Assembly: GCF_010183535.1 (NCBI RefSeq)
Contig: NC_071329.1
Location: forward strand, 7,006,001-7,070,000
Direction: 5' to 3'
DNA: 64,000 bases
Source: Caenorhabditis remanei
Lineage: Eukaryota; Nematoda; Chromadorea; Rhabditida; Rhabditidae
Shown: piece after piece, positions 12,253-24,668 of the stretch
Layout: every line of letters begins with the position of its first letter
Position numbering within the stretch: position 1 is the first letter of the stretch
Notes under the pieces: generated by a model
Seen by the model: the letters and a program-made list of their open reading frames with translations, nothing else
Told to the model about the DNA's origin: nothing
The model's database searches: none
Position numbers and translations under genes: made by a program

Positions 12253-12760
12253 GCAGAGTTGCGCGGAATTCCGACTTCCGACTTCCGACTTCCGGGCTGT
12301 TTTTCACTACCGACTTCCGGCTTCCTACTTCCGTTTTGAAAATTTTACTTCCGACTTCCGACTTCCGTTTTCGGATGTTTACTTCCGACTTCCGTCATTC
12401 CATAATTGTGGGATTTCGGAAAAGTATATTTCGCAGAAATAGAAGGAAAAATGGTCTAAAAAGACAGAAAATGAGCTTTTCTTCAGCCAAAAACTAATTT
12501 TTCACTGATTTTGGCGAATTTTATGAACTTTTTCTAGGAGTTTTTGAATCCTTGCGAAATAATCTACTTCCGACTTCCGACTTCCGACTTCCGACTTCCG
12601 ACTTCCAACTTCCGACTTCCGGGCGTTTTTTCACTTCCGACTTCCGGCTTCCGACTTCCGTTTTCAAAATTTTGCTTCCGACTTCCGACTTCCGACTTCC
12701 GGATTAGAAATTTTACTTCCGACTTCCGTTATAGAAAAAATCACTTCCGCGCAACTCTGC
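12253..12760. mobile_element. TIR element filled with CTTCCGA minisatellite
   Basis: GCAGAGTTGCGCGGAA at 12253-12268 is repeated in exact inverse at 12745-12760 (TTCCGCGCAACTCTGC). The interior has two blocks of tandem ACTTCCG/CTTCCGG heptamer-like units (about 12268-12400 and 12566-12740) separated by a non-repetitive AT-rich stretch. Each block is broken by TTTTCA- or AAAATTTT-like spacers. The arrays read as FRLPTSD-type peptides on the + strand, a by-product of the repeat. No transposase is present, so it would be non-autonomous. Confidence 0.75.
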
Positions 12761-12810
12761 TTCTCAGGATCTGAGAATCAAACGGATAGAAGACGGAACG
12801 TAGATAAACG

Positions 12811-12829
12811 TATATATATATATATATAA
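12811..12829. repeat. (TA)n microsatellite
   Basis: An uninterrupted TATATA... tract of about 18 bases follows CG and precedes AACG. Confidence 0.7.
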
Positions 12830-13178
12830 ACGATTTTCAGGGTTAAGAAGATTTTCAGATTTTGTCGCTTCGTAGAGCATAGTAAAGTGGCTAGATCAAC
12901 GGAGTTTCTAAAAAACTAGAGAAAATAGAGTTTAAGAGTTTTTCATATATCCAAACGCACTCGATTATAAAACGATCCTAGTGGTTTTTAAGGTATTAAA
13001 TCAAAGGAGTGTGCAATGTAGATCTCTCTGAATCAATAACCAAAGTTTGAGATCCCAGACAAAACATACACTGATGATACCGTTCAGAACTTTCTCTATA
13101 TCACAATGGACTCAATTACAATTCTCGACTGATTGTGAGAAGGTATGACCATACCAATAAAGGGAACTCACTACCATA

Positions 13179-13455
13179 TACCGTAAATACTGTATTATAA
13201 CGGCATGCCGTTATATTTTTCAAACGGCTCCCAGAGAAATTTTGTGGTTTCAGAAACTTATTAAAATTTACCGGAAAAACTTTTTTTGGGAGTTCTATCG
13301 GCTGATCAAGAAGTTACTAATCACGCTGCTTCTAATCAGAACCAAAAAAAGACACCGGGATGATCATATTCATGAATTCTGAGTATAGATGGGGTGCCGT
13401 TATAATACAGTTTTCATTCTATTACAGGTGCCGTTATAATACAGTATTTACGGTA
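13179..13455. mobile_element. TACCGTAAATACTGTATTATAACGGC inverted-repeat element, copy 1
   Basis: The left end TACCGTAAATACTGTATTAT and the right end ATAATACAGTATTTACGGTA are inverse copies. An inner self-palindrome AACGGCATGCCGTT follows the left arm. The right arm has the GGTGCCGTTATAATACAG unit twice (near 13391 and 13427), a tandem duplication that copy 2 at 44169 lacks. There is no coding capacity. Confidence 0.8.
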
Positions 13456-14049
13456 ACTTGATTCATTTCGGTACAAAGCAAAATTTTCAAACATGCTTGG
13501 AATCACCACGTCATCAAATTTCGAACGATATGAGGTGTTTATTCTAGAAACTTACACTGTTTTCTAGAATTTTTATGAGTTATATATAGATATTTTGTTC
13601 TATATTTAAAACATATCCAAGTTTTTCCCGCGAACATTTCTGCCATCCATGAAAAAAATGGAAACGAACAAAGAACTCGAGTATTTTCAGAACCCCTTGT
13701 ACAACTGTTCCGTCACTTCGTTAACTTCTGAATCCCTCCGATTTCATTCCAGCTTTTCTAGATTGTATATTATAAAAACAAGTCGTATCATTTATTGTCA
13801 TCATCATCGAATTGGCTATGCGACACACAAAAAAGGAGAGGCGAAGAAGAATTGGGAAGAGGGAAAAAAGTTAAATTAGAAACAATGAATAAACGGAAAA
13901 TTGGCAATGAACGTGGTGGTTTGGGGAGAGGGAAGAGAAGTTGATGTTTCTTTTAGAAATTGTGGTTAAGATGTCTCAGGGCAAAAAGGAATGAATGAAA
14001 AGGGATGGAATGAAGGTACACGAGTCAAAGTGATTGTTCAATAACCAAA
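13456..14049. other. Spacer downstream of the small peptide gene
   Basis: A/G-rich stretch with no convincing exon. It should include the 3'UTR and poly(A) site of the peptide gene to its right on the minus strand. Confidence 0.4.
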
Positions 14050-14355
14050 TTACGCATAACTGGATCCTTTAGCAAGTCGACGGTACGAGTTAATGTCATG
14101 TGTGATGATACAGTTGACTGGCGAGAAGAAACAGTTTCGGGAGCCGGCCAAGGCTCTCAGCTGTCCCGATTTCTTCATTGTTGGTAGTTGCTCGACATAA
14201 TAGTAGTCAGGATTGACATACATTCTGGAAAGAAAATAGAGTTGGAACGGGAAAACTAGAGTCTCAATAGGGCACACTTCAGAAAAAAAAACTTACGCAT
14301 TTGAAAGAGCAAGACAAGCGACGACCATAACGAAGAGCATCGAGATGCAGCTCAT
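14050..14355 (-). CDS. Secreted peptide precursor, allatostatin-C/somatostatin-like
   Basis: Two exons, 14355-14297 and 14224-14050, give 77 residues. Residues 1-20 (MSCISMLFVMVVACLALSNA) are a clear signal peptide. The mature part has exactly two cysteines, in NCFFSPVNC, bracketed by basic residues (GSR before, YRR after). This C-[FY]-F-x-P-[IV]-x-C pattern matches the disulfide loop of insect allatostatin C (CYFNPISC). Such peptides are released from neurons and act through somatostatin-type GPCRs. The tail after the second Cys is about 19 residues, longer than in insect AstC. An upstream AG at about 14397 begins the 5'UTR, so the mRNA may be trans-spliced or have a UTR intron. An alternative is a short secreted peptide of another class; the Cys-loop match is the main evidence. 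Confidence 0.7.
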
Positions 14356-14399
14356 TTTGGATCTGGCTGGCGGGGACACAAGTTGTGTGGGATTACCTG

Positions 14400-17300
14400 A
14401 AATGATTGGCTAAATTAAAATAATAAAAGAATCGGAGAATAGAAAAAGGAAGCAGGCCAAAGAAAAGAGATGACTAAACTGTCATAAGCAGTCGACGGGA
14501 AATGGAGGAGGCTCCGCCCATTTTTCAGAGGAGAGGGGGGAACGGAGATTATAGTGAGGGGGAGAAAGACTTTCAGAAGTCACAAACTATGAACTTGAAG
14601 AGCCGTGTCCTTACGCCCCAAGGGGTAGATATCACAAGAATTTCCAACTGATTAAGCATTGATGATAATTTTTTCTTTCTCTTCTTTTTTCCAAACTCAA
14701 AAATCATATAAGACATGAGACATGAGACATGTATCCCCTAGGAGATTCCAGTATCGAATAGAAGCGAAAAAATCGTCGTTGTGGATTCAGAAGTAGAAGA
14801 CGTCGTCAAAGGAAAAATGAGGGGCTTCGTTTCGCATGCACATAATAAAAATAGGGAAACATTGGGCTCAAGGGCAACATTGTAATTATAATCAACATGG
14901 GATATAGAATAGGATAGGTTGGTTTTGCCACGTTTGTGGGAAAGCCATGGGTTACTGTGGTACACAATGGAGCGCAAGTGCACATTGCTACCAATAAATA
15001 CTACATGTCCTTAAGCTCAGGTCAAGTACCTGGAACATGGCCAAAAATATTTATCAAAAGGAAAAATTCTTCAAAAATTGCTATAGCAGCATTTCTCGAA
15101 TGAGCTCTCTCTTTCTTCATCCGAATTCCCATTCCACCCAGGTGGGCGTCTCCTTAACGCCACGCCTTCGAGAGTCTTTTTCTCCAATATCAAGCTCCGC
15201 CCATTTTTGACATAATGGAGAGGCGGCAGAGCAAGAGAAGAGTATACTCGATCTTTGACATAGATAACAACTACTTTTTCGTTAGATGACGTTGCGACTG
15301 ATGACTCGATGCTCCCAGAAGAGTATGGTGGAGAGATAATTGCTTTGTGAGGAGAGAAGGATAGTGTTCATCTATTATATTTCAGACGAGACGATTGGAG
15401 TTGGATCAAACTTTAAAAATGGCCTGGAAGAATTGAAACAGAGGAAAAAATAGATCATTGGGGATGGTTCTGGATGTCGAGAATACATAAAGAAACTGAT
15501 GGCTTGGGGGAAATGAAAAAAAAAACTGGAAACTGGCTGAAAGCTCAAGCAAAAAAGGATTGGCTGAAAATGTGAATTTTGATTTTGCGCTCGAAGAAGA
15601 TTGAGCCGGTCAAGCTGGTCCAATCGAAAACTCGTTCGGCTTGCGACAAGACTTTGTTCGTCTCGCCGTTTTTCTTAAACTCAATTTTCTAGGTACACCA
15701 TTGTCAATTTAATTTTAAACCCAATTTAAAGCCAAACTACACAAAATCCCAATGAGTTCTTAAAACAAGAACACTGATAGCAAGCAAAACTCAAAAAAAA
15801 AAAACAAATGTTCCCGACACTAATCTCTAATAATCCAATTCCTTCTTTTCTATTTTTATTTATACCCAGAAGCAAGCAATTGATGTTAAATGTTAACTGT
15901 TCATTTCTTTTTGTGATGACGTCTCAATTCCACCCGCCCGCCCGCCTTCGACATTTCGAGAGAACGAATTGCGACAACGAAACACAACTTTTGCAGGTGT
16001 TGTCAATGAGAAAAGTTAGAAATTTATTTCTGGGCACAGCACAGACCAATTGGTCAATTTCCTTATTCTTCGAGATTTGATTATTCGGGTGACGACTACT
16101 TCCCTTTTTTGGATTTCTGGATTTGAAACGATTGAGTCTTGGATCCTGGATTAGAGCAGATTGGAAACGTAGATAAGTGTAGAGGATTTTTGAGGGTTAA
16201 GAGGATTACAATTTCTTAAAATAGTGAATGTAAAATGGCTTGTTGGCTCAAAATATTCAAATGTGACGGTTTGAAAAAAAAGTAAAGACAGAGATTTAAA
16301 GGACGATTCGTAACCGGGACATTTCGGAACTGAAAAACCAATAAAATTTCAAGTTCCAATGCTCATCTAGATACGAAGACATCACAAGATCACAAGATTG
16401 TCAGCTCCAAAATGTCTCGGATCAGCTTTTGAAAATCTCAAATTTCTTGCAGGCCAATAGTTAAATGGGTTGGATAAGCGAAAAGCTGAAATTCAAACTG
16501 TGTTCTGGTCTATTTTCAAGGGAAGGTGTGATAACTTTCAGAATCTTTCAGAAGACGGTCGAGGATTTCCAGTACCTCTCCCCTCTGCATGCATATTGTC
16601 CCAATATGACACATCTAGACACCCTAAGTAAGTACATTCATCTCTTCATCATCATTCCTCTGTTTCCCCTTATTCCCCCATCTTTTGTTTTCTTTTTCTC
16701 TATATTAATCATAATGCCATTAAATCTTTTTCTCTTATTCACTCATTTTTGCATAACAACATATTAAAGATAAGAAAGACACTGACGTTCTACATATGGA
16801 AGAAAAGAAGAAACATGAGTAATCTCATCGAAAATCGAATATAGTCTAATCCTTCAAATGATGAGTTAAGCTTCAAGCATGATTTTTTTCGGAGAAAAGA
16901 CAAAAAGAGAGCAAAGAATATTTTCAGAGTTTTAAAGAAGAATGGATACCCGGAAGAACAGGATTATATTGTCATGTGGAGTGATCTAACAACATCAAAA
17001 TGACACGTTCCACAATAAATTTTGAGGCTGAGATTTAAAAATATTTCTGGAGTTAAAGAAAAAACGAGGATATCACACAGAAAACTGCATAAATATATCC
17101 GATCGTTTATGCAAAATACCTTGAATGATTTCATAACCCATCCAACCCTATCTAATCCGCTGTTTGGACCCCTTTTTTTGCAGCAGAATTTCCGGTATCT
17201 ACATTTTGATCTACAGAACAAACTAGAGCAGTTTTTGGGAGTTGACGAACTTTTTGACCTTATTTCAAATGAAGTGTGGTTCCGGTGGACGGAGGGAGTG

Positions 17301-20300
17301 CAATTGGTCAAGAATCAGAAATAGATGAAAGTGTGAAACGATGTATGAAGAAAGTCAGAATTTTAATATTGGGGACATCCAGAATCCAGACATTTGAAAA
17401 CTAGGAGAACTCGAAACCTTGACCGGACTGTCTCGAAACCAAATGACACAGTCTCAGTTCTGTCTGTGTGTCTCTCTGTACAGATTTCCATAGAGTTCTC
17501 TAACAAAACGTGAATCCAGAATCTCTAGACGTCTCCATATCGTTTCCATTAATTCAAAACAAACTACAAATACACTTTTTCCCTTCTTCTGCTCATTTTT
17601 CTCTCCCGGGGGTGCTCCATGTGCTCCAAGAAAGTGTTTGAATGTGTCTGTGTGTGTGTTTTCCCAAATGTGTGACGTTTTTTCATTTCCATTATGTGCT
17701 CTATCCGTCGCCTGGATTCAAGAAAAACAATAAGAGCAAAAGCAAAGAAGGAGAAAAGGCTAGAAATGAGCTTTCATTATATCTAAAAGTTTTCATTATT
17801 TCCTTCATGAAGACACCTCATTTATTGCTTTCAATCATCATTACCCTCTTGTCTACTGAAAAAAAAACGAAACGAAAGGAAGGAAGAAAACTGAAAAGAG
17901 ACACATAAGGAACCAATAATCAAATAAAGAGGGGTGCATTTTTAATAAAAATCAGTCAATTGGAAATGTCTTCCGTCGGTTTTTCATTGGGTTCTTGTGC
18001 AACAAGACACAAAGGGTAAAAATAAGAAAAGAGGGACAGGGGATCGGGATCAAAAAGTCAAAAATGATCAACTCTAGTATTTAGTGAGATCTCGGTTTTT
18101 GAAGTTGACAGTTGTCAGTATAATCCCTCCGAAGACAGTTATGATGTGACCCATTGGAGCTAGATTTTCACGGTTTTACATCGAAAAGTTTCAGTATCTA
18201 GATGATGACTGGACTCGACGATTTAAAATAAAACTACCAAAATTTTTCAAAAAAAAATCTAGGAAGCCAGAAACTCTCGATGACACATTTCGAACGTTTT
18301 GAAACATCACTAAATATAATAAAAACATAAACATTGTGAGGATGAAAAACGCACTAAATTGAATTTAAAAGGCGGATGTGAATAGTTGCCAGATGAGTAC
18401 AAAATGTGGGTTCGGTTCAGAATCCTCTCCGTCATAATGATCTAAAATCCACAGCTCAAGGTTTGCGGGTGTCCCAGGGGTCGACCAGAGTTAGGTCTAA
18501 CAAAAATTTAGGCGTTGAATCTTAAAACAGTCATGGAAATCTGGAAACATGGAGCTCAGAAGTATCAAGAAGTTACTGATTTTCAGATTTTTCTTCAAAT
18601 TTTACGAAGCCTTCTCAAAAAGTTCAGCTAATTAAAAAATTTATATATTTTTCTTTAAATATTTTTCACTTTAAAAAATACCTCCCAATACACCTGAATC
18701 TTAGAACTCCACTTACGTAAAATCCCTTGCTGAACAACAAAAACGTCTATTCTAATTTCCAAATTTTCGAGTACATTCAGCACGAAAATTCGGGATTGTT
18801 GTGAGTACAATTCCATTACTTCATGCTGCTTCAGACAAAAAAATTAACAAAAAATAATAGAGTGTAAACAAAACAAAAAGGGAGGAAGTACGAAAAGAGA
18901 AGGCACGAGAAGCAGCACTCTGAAGACGTCATCTGTACTTGAAAGTGAGCCAATTATTGGATGAGGGCAATTAACGTTTAGTCTTTAACCCCTCGTTTAA
19001 ACCTTCAAGGATTCTAAGAGGCGTCGTGATTTTGGTTTTTGAACGGAGAGGGACTTCTTGGTTTTCTTCTTCCCCCGGGAACTCGATTAACTGTGATTTC
19101 TGAGATGAACTTTCAGATAAAAATTGAGTTTATCCAGATTCAATTACGTTTTTATTGGTCGATTATGCTGACTAATGTTAACTAAAAAGTTGGTCAAACA
19201 GTTAGAAGTACTGTCTGTCCAGATGTCCACATGTCTAGTCAAAATCACTTTTCCCATGAGCTTTCAAATATATCGCACTGGATAATCCATGACTAAACTC
19301 ACTCCAGTAAATCAGAAACCACAAAATGTCAGATGTTTCCTCAAAGAAGGATCAAAATCATTTCCATCCTGATCAGAACCAGATTTCGAGCATAAACCTC
19401 TGTCTCTCCCTCTGCCGATTGACTGGCTCCGACTGGTTCCCCAAAATAAATATGATGACGATTATCCTGGAGATTCAATATGAATAAATGTGTCAAACAC
19501 CAATAAAAGTAGTCATATCGGTCGCCCACCAGATTCTGAATACATATTTCTTTGATTATTTATGGAATTGAATGGACAGAGCAAGAGACCGAGGTCTAAA
19601 AATAGGGGATCCCTTGGAATTTTAAGGAGCACTAGATCCTTTAAAATTCTAATTCATTTTGTAGAGAAAGGAACGGATAGACTGCAGAGGAAAATTGAAA
19701 ATGGTATGTTTTGTCTGAAGTCTTTCTGTCGTGAATGGAATTTGAATTCTGACTGGAGTAGTGAAGTGCAGAGGTGCAAAACAATTAAAAGAGCCAGTGT
19801 AGACAGGACAGTGAAATTTCCTAGTTTTTGCTAAGGATTGGTTACAGTAACACGGATTTAAAATTTTATGAACCGGCGGTAACCTGAATCAGGCTCACAA
19901 CGGAGCAAGAATATCTTGCGTATACTATCCGGAATTTCATACGAAAAAACTTGACCATTTGAAAAGTTTGAGAGCTCATAACTTGGCTCGCAGAGACATA
20001 TAGCAGGTTTTGACTGCAGAAATGGACTTTCCGTGGTCGAAAGTACCTACGTCCAATTTTATAGATAGTTTGAAATCAGCGTCTTCAAAGATTTCTCTTG
20101 TCAGAACATCTGAAACCGGGAGTTTCGAAAATGAGACCAGACAGTTCAGAATTACTTCTGGATCGGACAAAAACCGTCCGAGTTAAAAATGATACGTTCT
20201 AGAGCCATTGCTCAGAAGTGTCTAGAAATGCTCGAGCTGAAAGAAAATACTTTTAGTTATCCATAAAAACTACGCTGAAACTCGCTCGGCGATTCAGTTC

Positions 20301-21222
20301 AATTGGTAGCCAGATGCTTCTCACCAACTGCCTCAAAAATGTATTTCCAATATCGAAAACTCGTCATCCATTCGCCAGATCGTTTAGTAGGAACACCTAC
20401 TTTAACACCTACTCAAAGTTGACTTTTTACTACTTTCGAGACATGACAACATCCTTTTTAAAAAACGCAACAATTGCAATAGACCGGAAGCGGATGAAGA
20501 AAAATAAAGAAAAAGTTATTTATAAATTTTAGATCTTTGAAAGTATAAAGAAGAATTATTGTGGGGGGGGGGGGCGACTGACTTATAGAACTTGTAGTAG
20601 AAAGTATAGTGAGGGAAACACATTCTGGGCTGGTAGGACATCTGGACAAACAGACACGAGGCATTGATTTCATTCATTAGATAATCTGATCAATCAGAAT
20701 TCGTACTACCCACTACTCTCGATAATTCGATAAAACATTTTGAGAGTGTGGTGTGAAAAGGAGCAGAAAGCAGAAAAGGGGGTAAATGGACAGATTAATG
20801 GAGTCAGAAGAGCACAGAAAAAGCAGAAAAAGAGGATGCTAATTGGAATCGAAGAGTGTCAACCCGGAGGGTTAATCGGAGAAAGCAGAAAAAGAACAAG
20901 GCGGGGAAAACGAAGAAAATGAATTGGGGCGGAGAGAAAAGAAACAAAAGGAATCTGGAAACAAGGAATGAAGCATCACACACGTAGACGGGATCATTGA
21001 CACGTAATGACTGGGAGAGCAAATGACATTTGAAATTCTAATTCTGGGACGAAACAGGAAAGAATGAGAGAGGAGAGGAGAGGAATCTGAAATTACAGAT
21101 ACAGAAGTGTGTAGTGGAGGAGTAATGAACACACACGGTGATAGTTTCAGAAGGTGAATTGAAATCTGATTAAAATGGGAAGTGTTGTTCACAATTAGAC
21201 TATGTTCTTTGTAACCGGATTG
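14400..21222. other. Long noncoding stretch between the peptide gene and the channel gene
   Basis: I examined both strands for splice-consistent coding exons and saw none. Open frames are short, low in complexity and lack conserved motifs. The left part should hold the peptide-gene promoter. Sequence is A/T-rich with purine-rich blocks. A G12 run lies at about 20563-20574. GTCCGGATGTCC-like and (GTCT)n fragments occur near 17,460 and 19,210. Confidence 0.4.
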
Positions 21223-21565
21223 ACTAGGGAAGGCTATGGAGCCAGTTTGGAGATATGGGACGTATCAATGGAAAGTTGAGAAAACACTTATTCCAAACAT
21301 ATATTCAATTTTCGCCCTCGAAACCTGATATGAGAAAAGCAAGGTTCAACTTTACAAAAATAAAGAATTATTACTTTTTAAACACCCGAAAATTGCAAAA
21401 AAAGAGAAAAAATTAATTTTTTTTTAAATTTTGACCTTATTTTTCTCGAAAACCAGGCCTTGAGGGCCAAAACTGGATATATATTTGAAATCAGCGTTTT
21501 CTCAGTTTTCCAATGAAATATGTCACGTCCCATAACTCCGAACTGACTCCATGGCCTTCCCTAGT
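21223..21565. repeat. Palindromic element with arms of about 130 bp
   Basis: ACTAGGGAAGGC at 21223 is mirrored by GCCTTCCCTAGT ending at 21565. The arms continue inward imperfectly (ATGGAGCCAGTTTGGAGATATGGGACGT against its inverse, then the GAGAAAAC..TTT region). There are no coding frames. It looks like a non-autonomous inverted-repeat element or a remnant. Confidence 0.65.
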
Positions 21566-22654
21566 GAGTTTGGGATTGTATGTTTTTCTGAAATCGTGTG
21601 CTTTTTCTTGAAACTGTGTTTTTCTCGGCTAAAATCATCAGGTTTCTCAAATCGCTTTCCCAAAGTGCCCAAAATTTCCTATTCACACAGCCCCAGCACT
21701 AAACACCAAACAAAAATAAAAATGCACAAAATTGTACAATTTCGAATCCTTTCAGTCCTTCACGTCAGCGATAATCAATCACAAAAATTTGCAAAAACCA
21801 AAAAACCGAACACCACATTTCCAGAAAACTAGCTCTTCCAAAACTTACACTCATTTCTGTTATCTATTATTCGGTTTTTCCAGCTCATCTGGTGAGAAAC
21901 ACGTTCATGAAACCTTTCAGAAAATCGGAGTGTGGCTTCTTCACCGTTGAAAAACAGATAATTAAATCGAGTTTATCTTCTTTTCTCTTCAAAACTCTTT
22001 TTGCAGAAGGGGAATGACTACTCTCCGAAATTCAAAAAAAAACACAGAAACAAGAATAAAAAAAACATTTGCAGAAGGCGTTAAAATGTGATGAGAAGCG
22101 AAAAAAAGGGGCGTGGTCTCCATGAGGTCAGATGACGTTTCCGGCTCCGGGCGGCCCCGGAAAAAAAGAAAAAAAATGAGAAGAAAGAAAAGAAATGACA
22201 AGGGGAAAACGGATGGTGTCATCTGTGTCATGGAAAAGTTTAATCAGAATAAGAAGTCTCTGATTCTTGAAGTTTTATATATAAACTTTGAGATTCCACT
22301 TCAGAATCAAGGGGGTTTCAAGTATTCAGAAGACGTCAGGATACACGAGATTTTCGGGAAATCGTGGAAATAGAAAACAACATGAGACACCTTTCACGAG
22401 AATATCGTGGCACGATATACACTCGAAAGAATTGCAGAATCAGATGACGTAGATTTTCGGGTAACATTGCGGGGGTGAAGTGGAACACGTGAGTTTTGAA
22501 ATCTAGATTACGGACATTCGGACACATATATTTCTAGATGGAGAGAAGACGGGAGCAGGACTGACCGACAACAATCATACTAACATGATTAGAAACCGTT
22601 AGATGGAATTTGCCTGTTTTGGGACAAAAACCGTTTTAGCGACCCATAAAATAT

Positions 22655-22915
22655 ATTGACGTCCCTCTAAAACTAAAAGTCACTGAAAGTTTTCAAGAGA
22701 CGCCTAAATATTTTTTGGGACGTCTATATATTTACAACCATATTTTGCAATTTCAAGGGACGTCTAAACATATTATGGGACGTTTAAACATTTCTGAGAA
22801 CTGTTGGGACCACAAAGGACGTTTAAATGTTTTGAGGGACGCCTAAGAGTTTTAAAGGACGTTTTAGTGTTTTTAGTGACGTTCAAGTTTTTAAAGGACA
22901 TCTAAACTGGAATAG
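22655..22915. repeat. Degenerate GGGACGTCTAAA-type tandem repeat
   Basis: About ten variants of GGGACGT(C/T)TAAA(C/T)ATTT recur roughly every 25-30 bases, including GGGACGTCTATATATTT, GGGACGTCTAAACATATT, GGGACGTTTAAACATTT, GGACGTTTAAATGTTTT, GGGACGCCTAAGAGTTT and GGACATCTAAAC. It is an old, diverged array with no frame across it. Confidence 0.6.
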
Positions 22916-24516
22916 AGCCGATTTTTGTTACAGTATTCCCCAGAGTAGACTGCCAAAAAGTTATGGATATAGGTATACATAACTGAGCCGGTTCAACACC
23001 AATCGAACATCAGCTAACCAAAATTCTGTAAAACCAATAATGGAACGGTCTAACGTGCATCTGATTTGGATTGAAAAAAAGATTCCGTTAAAAATGGACA
23101 TTCGGATAGATACATCAAAGACAAAGAACAGAAACTCTGATTAAAATTGCAGACATCTGGACAGTGGCAGTCCAAATATTTTCTTTATGACTCTTTAATG
23201 TGACGGAAAAACTTCGTCAGAGACCGATATAATTATTTACGGTCAATCCTAACAATCCGACGTTAGAGAATCTCATTTTATACCAAATGAGCTTCTCTCA
23301 ATTTCGGTCTCAGCCGTTCGGGACTCTATAAACTAGATGAACGGCGTGCAAGATGGGACAAAGTAGTTATCTCGTGAAACGCTGTCAAAATCACGAACAC
23401 TTTCGCGGCTAAGGCACCCGAGATGGTTCTTGAAAACCAAAAATATCTTCAAAAGTATATAGTAAAACTACGAAAGATGTCCAGTGCTCATAACACTCTA
23501 GGAGTCGTCTCTCGAACCATCCCGGCTACTTGAGATTCACAAATTTACGAAACCAATCAACTGTTTTTTCCTCTCTGTTCTGAAAATGTTCCCACACATG
23601 TTGTGAATTCTCGCCCACGCCGACGTCTTCTTCAGAATCTTCTTCTGCTACATTGAAACACAAAAGTGAGATGAACGAAGAATTTCGATGAATAGGTTGT
23701 GTGTCAGCTAATTAATGAAATTGCAGACGGCTACGAATGCTCGCTACTTCTTATAAACATTACTTCCGTTTTCAATAAACAACTTCTTTTTTTGAAAGAG
23801 TTTGCAGATGTCTGACGTTGAACAAATGGCACAAATAGGATTAAATTAGAACAAAAGTTACAAATTATTCTGGAAGGTTTGGAGAAGAGCTCAAGAGTTT
23901 AAAGAATGTTGGAGGTCGAGAAAACGGATCCGCGGACATCTGGAAATGCGGAAAATAGACGGACCTTGTCGTTTAAATTTTGGAAATTTTGGAAACCTGG
24001 AAAATTTCTAACCCGGAAAAAGGGCATTTCCATTTTCCATTAAACTTTGAAATTAAATTCTTGGAAGATCAAATTAAATTTTTAACTCTCCTACAATTTC
24101 CTCATTTTAATGACGATGAGTAAAGTAAAAAGTTTAATTGCACTTCCGCTTGGAGGGCAGAAAATGCACCATCTGAAAATGTGTCCAACTCGTACCCATT
24201 TGAAAGCTAAAACCGCAAATAATAACTTTTTGTTTTTCGTGAAAGGCTTTACAATATCTGTTCTCGGAAAATAAAAAATAATTTAACTTACAAATAAAGT
24301 TAGGCTGCCAAAATAATGGTACTAACTTTCTCTTCTCTGAATCCAAAATACCATTGAAAATAAATTAAAATTCATATATATGAAAAAGCAAAGAAATCCA
24401 AAAATAATCGGATATGACAGAAAAGGAACGATATACAGGAAAAGGATGGATGGCAGGGACAGAAGGGTTTTCAGAAAACCGGGAAAGCAGTGAAAATCGG
24501 GAAAAAAAGAAAAGAT
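22916..24516. other. Noncoding DNA downstream of the channel gene
   Basis: No exon, RNA gene or strong repeat recognised on either strand. It lies 3' of the last channel exon (24668-24517) and should include its 3'UTR and poly(A) site on the minus strand. Confidence 0.4.
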
Positions 24517-24668
24517 TCAGATCAGTTTGCTGGCTTTGGAAATGTTATTTTGTGGTACTGGTGGGGCGGTTCCTCCATTTTTATTTTGACTGATTTTACG
24601 GGGTTTGTCAGTTCCATCCGAGGGACAGACAAGATGAGGAGTGGTGGAGAAGGCTGAGAGGGGATTTC
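24517..24668 (-). other. Distal-cassette terminal coding exon
   Basis: The acceptor CTCGCATTTCAG precedes base 24668. The exon joins in phase to the donor GATG/GTGAGC at 26410 and encodes about 51 residues rich in Ser, Asn, Pro and Lys, ending SKASKLI then TGA at 24519-24517. The ending resembles that of the proximal cassette (NSASKLMA). If the donor at 26410 is not used, the frame instead stops at about 26390 after GEHGDL, so this exon defines a longer C-terminal form. Confidence 0.72.

Noticed and set aside
12544..12774. Open frames encoding FRLPTSD-type repeats on the + strand
   Set aside because: They are direct translations of the CTTCCGA array inside an inverted-repeat element, without start context or splice structure.
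19562..19834. A 90-codon + strand frame
   Set aside because: No splice neighbours, no recognisable motif, and low-complexity basic composition in a large noncoding region.
20563..20574. G12 run as a functional G-quadruplex site
   Set aside because: A simple homopolymer, with a similar C12 run near 62260; nothing nearby supports a function, and length may be a sequencing uncertainty.
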